Shown: positions 26,401 through 32,009 of the stretch, one piece after another
How positions within the stretch are numbered: position 1 is the stretch's first letter
How the letters are laid out: each line of letters starts with the position of its first letter
Translations under genes and position numbers: made by a program
Origin: an uncultured Anaerolineaceae bacterium
Lineage (GTDB): Bacteria > Chloroflexota > Anaerolineae > Anaerolineales > Anaerolineaceae
Assembly: GCA_938020565.1 (NCBI GenBank)
Contig: CALIHP010000055.1
Coordinates: forward strand, 1 to 64,000
Direction: 5' to 3'
DNA length: 64,000 nucleotides
The notes under the pieces: model-generated
What the model was told of the DNA's origin: nothing
The model's database searches: none
Seen by the model: only the letters and a program-made list of their open reading frames with translations

Positions 26401-26762
26401 CGAATCTCGCCGGGCTCCATCGCCAGATTTTCACACCCGAACGCCATCTCGCTTTCGGTTTCAATATTAAAAAACTGACTCTTCGGATTTTGAAAAATAC
26501 TGCCGACGAACGCGGCGATCGACGATAGCGGCGTTTCATTCACGCAAATATCGTCGATGATCACACGTCCGCTCATCGTTCCTTCGTAATAATGCGGCGC
26601 GAGGCCGTTCGCCAGGCGCGTTATCGTCGTCTTTCCACAGCCGCTTTCGCCGCAAAGCACGACGACTTCGCCGTCGCCGATCTCCAGATCGATCGCGTCG
26701 ACACCCTCGCCGGTTCCGGTTTCCCCGCCGTAATGAAAGCTGACGTTCTCAAATCGGATCAT
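23490..26762 (-). CDS. Triple-ATPase fusion: ECF double ATPase joined to ABC half-transporter
   Basis: One uninterrupted 1090-residue frame. Residues 1-225: first ECF-type ATPase (Walker A GESGCGKTT 38-46, LSGGE 144-148, MDEPSSNLD 167-175). Residues about 265-475: second ECF-type ATPase (GDNGSGKST 307-315, LSGGQ 397-401, YDEPTSGLD to 428). A short charged linker (about 485-510, SRNGDSSSRRREK) then leads to six membrane helices (about 520-815) and an exporter-type ABC domain (GASGSGKST 872-880, LSGGQ 976-980, LDEATAFVD 999-1007). So EcfA-EcfA' and a complete half-transporter are one chain. It overlaps the EcfT gene upstream and the second half-transporter downstream by 4 bases each. The substrate is unknown. 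Confidence 0.92.
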   Translation of the reverse strand: MIRFENVSFHYGGETGTGEGVDAIDLEIGDGEVVVLCGESGCGKTTITRLANGLAPHYYEGTMSGRVIIDDICVNETPLSSIAAFVGSIFQNPKSQFFNIETESEMAFGCENLAMEPGEIRRRIQTAVREMQLEPLMRRNIFELSGGEKQQIACGSVYTADPKIYVMDEPSSNLDKKAIHRLHDLMSKIKAAGKTMIISEHRLYYLMDIADRFVYIRNGKIVRSIPVEEMRAFTDAELGELGLRCTDLRRIQLSPDLEAYKTVTEKDWTGNKPTLEGIDLSCARGNARILDVDRIALPPNSIIAVIGDNGSGKSTLAETLCGVIPSDGSVSYNGVFLSRKDRARKSFMVMQDVNRQLFSESVAAELTLNTDATDEKVSRILNGLGLSELKSRHPASLSGGQKQRVAIASALCAGKDILFYDEPTSGLDRLGMERFGRLLRELRDQINLSIIITHDPELILSCCTHVLHLAGGRVQSLYPLNDEGVRRLRFYFLSRNGDSSSRRREKTTPLGKIVGYMGANKRTTVFAGLLMLLGTVASVIPYLLVYRVITALLAGAPPTLSASVPLILAVLGCEILYASTYTYGLQLSHRAAFRTLENIRLYLKDRMEEKPFGQILDIGTGAIKKLFTDDIEAIELILAHMIPEGFANLIVVAVVLLVMTAIDWQLMLLTCLTVGLGISVSGQMFAVGVENMGSYFAATKRLNNTIIEFVNGMEVVRVFNREGESGEKYESRVKSYRDFALGWYRVCWPWMALYGGLFSTITLYSLPFGLLLILLGTLSAADYILILCLSFGISPLLIRMMSFIGAIPNVNMKLQALEKAMDYPALKTGAAAFESSRHDVEFKDVTFAYKDAEVLKGVSFVAEEGRLTALVGASGSGKSTAAKLLAHYYDVSEGEIFIGGQEIRTLQSDALSAQIAYLSQDIFLFNKTILENIRVGRPDATDDEVMEAARKAQCEEFISELENGYETVVGDAGNKLSGGQKQRIAFARAILKDAPIIILDEATAFVDPENERKIAEAIRTIIRGKTVIVIAHKLRSIMNADQILVLENGRIRASGKHDDLLTSDPVYANLWSLSESASGWVLKEREEKGL

Positions 26763-27505
26763 AAGAACGGCCCGTCCTTTCCGAAAATCATCGCGAAGAC
26801 AACGATCCCGATCAGCAGCGCGATCACGACATAATCCGCCGCCGTCATCCGTACGGTCTCATAAGACGTCCTTTTCTTCTCGCTGTCCAGCCCGCGCGCC
26901 AGCGCCGTCGCCGTCATTTCCTCAATAACCGCGACGCAGCTGAACAGCAGCGGAATCAGGATATACTCGACCGTCTTCAGCGGCGCACGGACAATCGCGC
27001 CCGGCTCCAGCGAAATATTCCGGAAAGCCATCGCCTTGCGGATCCCGTTCCACTCATCCTGAACCGTCGGAATAAACCGGAGCAATACCGCGAAAGGGAT
27101 CATCACCGACGCCGGCATATGCATCGCCTGCAGCGCGGACATCAGCTGATTAATCCGCGTCGTCCGCAGCAGCAGCGTCAGCGACAGAAGAATCGGCAGA
27201 CTGAACAGGATCAGCGCAGCGATGCCCGTGACCAGCGAGACAAAAAAGGGATGACCCTTCCCCGAAGAAGTAACGCAAATTCGAAAGAAAATCAGGAAAG
27301 TCCAAAGACAAAAAAACTTCAGGCCATCCATTTTCTTCCCGCAAAGCGCTAAAATAGCGCATAAAAATGCGCCATAAAGATACTGTGGAGTCAAGCGAAA
27401 GCTATTCAAGACAACCGCGCTCCCTGCAAAAAAAATCAGGATTTTAACCCGCGGGTCGAGCTTCAATACAGCGCCGGAATCGTCGCCATAGATTTCAAAA
27501 TCCAT
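26759..27505 (-). CDS. ECF transporter transmembrane T component
   Basis: 248 residues with about five membrane helices. The conserved coupling helix is present near residues 205-220 (MTATALARGLDSEKKRTSY), whose Ala-Arg-Gly contacts the ATPases in ECF complexes. The start ATG directly abuts the TAA of the S component, and the stop overlaps the start of the fused ATPase by 4 bases, so stoichiometric expression is expected. Together with the S component and the double ATPase it forms a full energy-coupling-factor importer. Confidence 0.88.
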   Translation of the reverse strand: MDFEIYGDDSGAVLKLDPRVKILIFFAGSAVVLNSFRLTPQYLYGAFLCAILALCGKKMDGLKFFCLWTFLIFFRICVTSSGKGHPFFVSLVTGIAALILFSLPILLSLTLLLRTTRINQLMSALQAMHMPASVMIPFAVLLRFIPTVQDEWNGIRKAMAFRNISLEPGAIVRAPLKTVEYILIPLLFSCVAVIEEMTATALARGLDSEKKRTSYETVRMTAADYVVIALLIGIVVFAMIFGKDGPFL

Positions 27506-28114
27506 TTACACGATTCCCGCTTTTTCGAAGTGCTTCCGGATTAATTTCGTTGACAGCAATCCGCCGATCAGCCCGCCGAGGATCGCTAACCCGAGCGACA
27601 CGAACCAGAAATATCCGGTCGGAGCGATCGAATTCAAAGCCGCGGCATGTTCGGCTCCGGAAAACTGCGCTGCAAGAGTCATGAAGCGCTCATGCTCAAG
27701 CGCAAGCATCAGAAATGGGCCGGCCATGTTCAGGTTGAAGAATACAAAAGAAAGCACGTACATTTTCCGCGAACGATAATTTCCCAACCTGAGCGTCAGC
27801 TCCGCAAGCAGCGCCGCGCCAATCGCGAAACAGAACGACGGGATGTAAGACGAAGCGGCGATTAACGCGAACAGTACGCCGATAATCAGCGCCGCGCCGA
27901 ATTTCCGAACGCGCATCACGCACAGCATGTACACCGTTGCGCAGACAATACCTACCGTCAACGGCGAAATCAGGTATAGAATCGGGATCGTCCCGCCCAC
28001 CATGACAACGATCAGCATAAGAACGAGATAGATCGCGCCGAACGCCCCAGCGAAAATCAGGTCCTTCGTGCGCATTTTCTTAGAATCAACCGGGCTTTGG
28101 GTATCCATATTCAT
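27506..28114 (-). CDS. ECF transporter substrate-binding S component (MptD/Trep_Strep type)
   Basis: 202 residues from ATG 28114 (AAGGAG 6 bases upstream; a GTG one codon earlier is less well placed). Six hydrophobic helices and a short basic N-terminus (KKMRTKDLIFAGAFGAIYLV) typical of the MptD/Trep_Strep-type S components. Members of this group often travel with exporter-like ABC pairs, as here. The ligand of the group is not established to my knowledge. Substrate choice in ECF systems lies in this subunit, so its ligand defines the whole operon. Confidence 0.8.
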   Translation of the reverse strand: MNMDTQSPVDSKKMRTKDLIFAGAFGAIYLVLMLIVVMVGGTIPILYLISPLTVGIVCATVYMLCVMRVRKFGAALIIGVLFALIAASSYIPSFCFAIGAALLAELTLRLGNYRSRKMYVLSFVFFNLNMAGPFLMLALEHERFMTLAAQFSGAEHAAALNSIAPTGYFWFVSLGLAILGGLIGGLLSTKLIRKHFEKAGIV

Positions 28115-28170
28115 CACAATCTCCTTATTTCAATATAGAATAATTTACGCTTATAAACTTACCGTCAACC

Positions 28171-28228
28171 GAGTTATCCAAACCTAACTCAAGCACAAAT
28201 TCTACCACTATCTCCTGCGAGTGCGCAA
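28171..28228 (-). promoter_or_regulatory. Promoter and dyad upstream of the ECF operon
   Basis: On the minus strand TTGCGC (28223-28228), an 18-base spacer and TAGAAT (28199-28204) preceded by TGG, so an extended -10. Just after the start point lies the dyad GAGTTA-ggtttgga-TAACTC (28171-28190), placed as a repressor operator or 5'-UTR hairpin would be. No known riboswitch fold is evident in the roughly 80-base leader. Confidence 0.5.
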
Positions 28229-28310
28229 GAAAGTCGCATACCAGAACGGTTTTCAAATTTTATTTGGGGGGGGCAGCCTCCGCAAGCGCGAATCGAGTCA
28301 AAACCCGCGA

Positions 28311-29048
28311 TCAGGAAACTCTTTTCCTCGGAAGCCGAACTGAAAAACTATATTTATGACCAATATGATAGCAGATGAAATAATAATGCGGCCGCTGATC
28401 CTCGAGCTGCATGACGCCGCTGATCTTCAGGATCGGCGTATTTTCTTTTAACTTGAGCTTTTTCTGAACGTCCCTGTCGGCGAGCTCCGCCTCGATATGA
28501 ACCTCCATGTCCTTCATCTTCAGGTTGTAATAATCTTCGTAAAGCTTATAGAGCGAAGTATCTTCGTAAAGGAGCGTATGTAAATTAGGGACGAGCTTCT
28601 GCGGAACGTATACGATTTCAAGCGCCATCGGATCGCCGTCCGCCTTCCGAACGCGGCAGACCCGATAAACTTTCTCGTCCGAGACAAGATCCAGCTTCTC
28701 GCCGATCTCCGCGTCGTAATCGGAAAGAATTTCGATCGAAAGGATTTCCGATGACGGGACCTTTCCGATTTTTATCATCTGTTCTGTGAAGCTTTCCTGA
28801 CTCGCTAACGAATAATCGGCGATCTTCGACGTTACGTAAGTCCCCGCCCCTGCCCGCCGTGAAATCAGCCCGTCATTTTCGAGCTTCTGAAGCGCCTTCC
28901 GGATTGAATCGCGACTGACGTTGTACTGCTCCTTCAGGACGTTTTCCGGCTGGATTCTTCCGCCGGGCTTCAGGACATTCGACTTTATCTTTTCATAAAT
29001 ATCGTTGTATATCTTCATATAAATAAAGTCGTTTTTGTCAACCGTCAT
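28311..29048 (-). CDS. GntR-family regulator with UTRA domain
   Basis: 245 residues. N-terminal winged helix (about 5-75): YEKIKSNVLKPGGRIQPENVLKEQYNVSRDSIRKALQKLENDGLI, then the wing SRRAGAGTYV. C-terminal UTRA ligand-binding domain (about 95-240) with the usual LxxxExV.. pattern (ALEIVYVPQKLVPNL). HutC/FarR subfamily; ligands are commonly sugar phosphates or sugar-amine phosphates. It stands downstream of the TIM-barrel and EIIC-like genes on the same strand, so it likely controls them, probably via the dyad near 31736. ATG 29048 was taken; a TTG 5 codons earlier is possible. Confidence 0.9.
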   Translation of the reverse strand: MTVDKNDFIYMKIYNDIYEKIKSNVLKPGGRIQPENVLKEQYNVSRDSIRKALQKLENDGLISRRAGAGTYVTSKIADYSLASQESFTEQMIKIGKVPSSEILSIEILSDYDAEIGEKLDLVSDEKVYRVCRVRKADGDPMALEIVYVPQKLVPNLHTLLYEDTSLYKLYEDYYNLKMKDMEVHIEAELADRDVQKKLKLKENTPILKISGVMQLEDQRPHYYFICYHIGHKYSFSVRLPRKRVS

Positions 29049-29192
29049 TGCCTCAATCCCCAATCCTGATCGAACGAAACGTTCCCGGTAATAAAAAAAA
29101 GAACGCGGCCTGCTTTTCCGCGCCTGTCCGATCGGAGCGGAAAGCTGAAAACCGCGTTCATTATAACCTGTTCTGTCCGAAGTTCGCCGAAA

Positions 29193-30032
29193 CTAATACT
29201 TCAGGAACGAGAGGACCGCCTCCTGCGCGGCCTTTTCGACCATTTTATCAATCGACGTCCCAATCACGAGAATATTCACCTTCGTATCCTTGAACGCCTT
29301 GAAATTCGTAATATTGATCCCACCCTCAGCAAGCGTCGGGACCTGAACGGCTTCGACCAGCGCGTTCAGCCTCTCCTTAATCATCGGATGGATCTCGCCA
29401 GCCTGAACCCCCTCGTAGCTCATCCCGGTCATCAGGCCAATCATATCGGTACCGATACTCTCCATCTGCTTAGCGGTCCGGTAAACGTCATCCGGCGTGT
29501 CCGCCGGAAGCCCGAACGTATGCAGATCGGTTGTCATCCCGATATAAGCGTCGACCAGAAGCCCGTAGCGATGCGCCGTTTCAACGATCGCTTCAAGGTC
29601 CCTGAGCGAGGATTTATGCGTATGCAGCCCGTCGGCGCCGGCAAGCGCCATCATCGTAAAATCCTCATCCCGCAGCGGCATCGGAACGATCTCGGTAAAA
29701 CCGCCGGGAATTCCGACCGTAATATAGACGTCGTCCGGAACGACGGAACGAACCCCGCGCGTAACCTCGGCCATCTGCGCAACCGTAATTTCATAGCGAA
29801 TCTGCTCGGCAGCATGCATCGTCGTCACGCCCTTATGACCGCGCGCCAACGCAACCGCAGGGTGATTCGGCTCGACCATTTTCACGCCAACGTCGCAAAC
29901 CGCCTTTGCCAGCCGGCTGTCGTCGCCGGTGATCCCCGTGCTCAGGATCGTATGCCCACCGCCAAGCTCCAGCGCGGCATGAACCTTCGCAATTCCTTTT
30001 TTCATCCTCAGCTGCATATCGTTTGTTATCAT
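29193..30032 (-). CDS. TIM-barrel protein, probable phosphosugar enzyme
   Basis: 279 residues from ATG 30032 (GGAGGAAT upstream). The repeating strand-helix pattern is a TIM barrel: GVKMVEPNHPAVALA, VYITVGIPGGFTEIV, GADGLHTHKSSLRDLEAIVETA, LLVDAYIGMTTDL, IGTDMIGLMTGM, and at the end VPTLAEGGINITNF with NILVIGTSID. The last two phrases are the glycine-rich phosphate-binding strands 7 and 8 seen in ribulose-phosphate-binding barrels such as NanE, KDPG/KDGP aldolases and hexulose-phosphate synthases. The exact reaction is not recognised; aldolase or epimerase are both open. It is paired with the EIIC-like transporter 49 bases upstream. Confidence 0.6.
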   Translation of the reverse strand: MITNDMQLRMKKGIAKVHAALELGGGHTILSTGITGDDSRLAKAVCDVGVKMVEPNHPAVALARGHKGVTTMHAAEQIRYEITVAQMAEVTRGVRSVVPDDVYITVGIPGGFTEIVPMPLRDEDFTMMALAGADGLHTHKSSLRDLEAIVETAHRYGLLVDAYIGMTTDLHTFGLPADTPDDVYRTAKQMESIGTDMIGLMTGMSYEGVQAGEIHPMIKERLNALVEAVQVPTLAEGGINITNFKAFKDTKVNILVIGTSIDKMVEKAAQEAVLSFLKY

Positions 30033-30081
30033 GATTTTATTCCTCCGAAAAAATTTTTCGATCTTACGCCGGACGGACAAC

Positions 30082-31650
30082 CTACAATTCCGCCGGCTTC
30101 CTGTCCGACAGTTTATTCGCCAGAATCGTCAGAACGCAGGCGACCAGCAGCGCCGCCAGCATCGCCAGAGCAAAATAGAGCCCCTTTCCCTCGTTCGCCA
30201 TCGTCGGCGCCAGAATCGACGGGACGTACGCGATGCCTTTGACGTCGAAAAGCCCGACCAGCGCGCCCGAGACCGTCGCCGCGATCAGCGCGGAAGCGAA
30301 TACCTTCCGGCTGGAGAACATGAACGGATACGCCGCCTCGACAAACGTCCCAAAGCCCATGTTAATCAGGAACCCGGTCAATGCAACCGCCCGGTCGCCC
30401 TTTTCCTTCGGCGCGATCATGTTCGCCAACGTAATCCCCGCCGAAACCATGACCAGCCCGGTCATATCGATCGCTCCGAGGAAGCTATATCCCGTCGCTT
30501 CCATCTCCAGAAGAACGATCGGCAATATTGCGGCATGGTAAACGCCGCCAATAATCGCCGGCCAGATCAGCAATCCCGCCAACGCCCCCGCAAGCATCGG
30601 GTTGAACGCCAGCGCCGACTCGATAACCGTCTTAATCCCGTTCCCAAGCCATAAAGCCACCGGCGCAATCAGGTACATCCCGATCAACCCTGCCGCCAGC
30701 CCGCCAAGCCCGCCGGCGGCGATATTCGCGGTCGTCCCGGGAAATTTCCAGTGGAGACATTGCAGAATGATATAGTAAGAAAAGACGCCCGCAAGGATTC
30801 CGCTCGCCAGTCCGCCGATAATTCCCCCTTCGACCGATAGCGTTCCAGCGACGATCCCGGCGACAATCCCGACTTCGTCAAGCCCCGAAACCTGCTTCGC
30901 GGCGATCGCGGCGATCAGGACCGGCAGCGCGCCAATCAGAATATTAAACGCGTTTTCGAGCGGCGCTAAAAACGGAACCTTGCTCAGCGCAAGACAGAGC
31001 GCCATCGCAATAAATCCGGGAAGCGAAGCCATCATGATCCCGCGGAAATTAATCCGCTTCCAGATATTGTCCCCAGCCGCGGACGATGCCGCCGCCGAAC
31101 CGATAATCGGCATGTATTTCAAGTTCCATTCGCTCGCCAGCGCGGAGACGAACGCGACCGCCCGCGTCCGGTTCGTCGTCCCGGTCGTCCCGGACGCGGA
31201 AATCACCCGCGCGCCCAGCTTCTGCGCATTGGCTACTGAAGTCCCCCCGGTCCCAACGACGGGAAGCCCCTTTCGGGCGGCGGCGGCGATCGATTCCCGA
31301 TTGACCCCGGTCGGATCGCAGCTCATCACGATCAGCCCGTCGATTTCCCCGGCGTCGATCTTCGCCGCCAGCTCTGAATCGAGCCGTTTCGCGTCCTGAT
31401 TAATCTCCGCCAGCGTTTTCTCTTCGCCGGGCTCGATCGCCGCGCCGCTCAGCGTATACAGTTTCGCCTTCGCGTCCATCGCGATCCCGTCCATGCTTTT
31501 ATCCGTACCGATAAACAAAACACAGACAATTTCCATGCCCGCCGATCGAGCCTGCGTCATAATCTCGGAAAACATCCGCTGTGGGTCGTTTCCGCCCTGC
31601 GAATATAAGTTTCCACCACTGCTGCCAAGAACTGCTACGGTTTTTCCCAT
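30082..31650 (-). CDS. EIIC-like membrane protein with novel N-terminal domain
   Basis: 522 residues from ATG 31650 (GGGAG upstream). Residues about 1-175 are a soluble alpha/beta domain starting KTVAVLGSSGGNLYSQGG, with SCDPTGVN at 110-117 and PVVGTGGTSVANAQKLGARV after it. Residues about 205-515 hold 8-10 hydrophobic helices with motifs like those of fructose-type PTS EIIC: GGIIGGLASGILAGV and, near the end, GTFVEAAYPFMFSSRKVFAS, which resembles the ITEGAIPF..DPLR loop. SCDPTG weakly recalls the CPTGIAHT phosphate loop of EIIB-Fru (Cys111), but the match is partial. No EIIA, HPr or EI gene is nearby, so phosphotransfer is unproven and it may be a PTS-derived secondary carrier. Confidence 0.6.
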   Translation of the reverse strand: MGKTVAVLGSSGGNLYSQGGNDPQRMFSEIMTQARSAGMEIVCVLFIGTDKSMDGIAMDAKAKLYTLSGAAIEPGEEKTLAEINQDAKRLDSELAAKIDAGEIDGLIVMSCDPTGVNRESIAAAARKGLPVVGTGGTSVANAQKLGARVISASGTTGTTNRTRAVAFVSALASEWNLKYMPIIGSAAASSAAGDNIWKRINFRGIMMASLPGFIAMALCLALSKVPFLAPLENAFNILIGALPVLIAAIAAKQVSGLDEVGIVAGIVAGTLSVEGGIIGGLASGILAGVFSYYIILQCLHWKFPGTTANIAAGGLGGLAAGLIGMYLIAPVALWLGNGIKTVIESALAFNPMLAGALAGLLIWPAIIGGVYHAAILPIVLLEMEATGYSFLGAIDMTGLVMVSAGITLANMIAPKEKGDRAVALTGFLINMGFGTFVEAAYPFMFSSRKVFASALIAATVSGALVGLFDVKGIAYVPSILAPTMANEGKGLYFALAMLAALLVACVLTILANKLSDRKPAEL

Positions 31651-31708
31651 TCTTTTCTCCCTTTTCATCCCTTTCCAAATAGAATCCTTGATTCCATATG
31701 CTATCACA

Positions 31709-31756
31709 ATTATACGTACATTTCAAGAAGCAAACTGTCATATTTGTATGATGACA
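31709..31756 (-). promoter_or_regulatory. Promoter and GntR-type dyad of the EIIC-like operon
   Basis: On the minus strand a TATAAT sits at 31709-31714, about 60 bases before the start codon. The dyad TGTCAT-n9-ATGACA (31736-31756) lies over the expected -35, the right place for repression by the GntR protein encoded in this operon. The -35 itself is weak. Confidence 0.4.
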
Positions 31757-31886
31757 TTCGTCCATTCGAGGCGGGCGTCCTTCAATCCGGTCCTCCGGAG
31801 CGGCGCGGTCCGGAAAGCGTCCGCACCGACCGATAAATATATTACATTCGGCATACAAAACTCGTGATTTTTGACGATCAGTCATA

Positions 31887-31915
31887 TTGTCAAACAACCT
31901 CAAAAAGGTTAAACT
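31887..31915 (+). promoter_or_regulatory. Promoter of the YgfK-type gene
   Basis: TTGTCA (31887-31892), 17-base spacer, TAAACT (31910-31915). About 90 bases upstream of the start codon at 32010, in a 359-base divergent gap. Apart from this promoter and the minus-strand one I see no gene or known RNA there. Confidence 0.45.
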
Positions 31916-32009
31916 AAATACAGTAACCACAGGAAGGTTAGCCGGTTATATTGAGACGCCTCCGTTTCGAATGGTCCCCGCGCGGAGTAATATAAGAAGG
32001 AGAGTAATT

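Noticed and set aside
28266..28273. Run of eight G between the GntR gene and the ECF operon promoter
   Set aside because: Could be a slippage tract, but it is in no gene and too far upstream of the -35 to be argued as a phase-variation switch.
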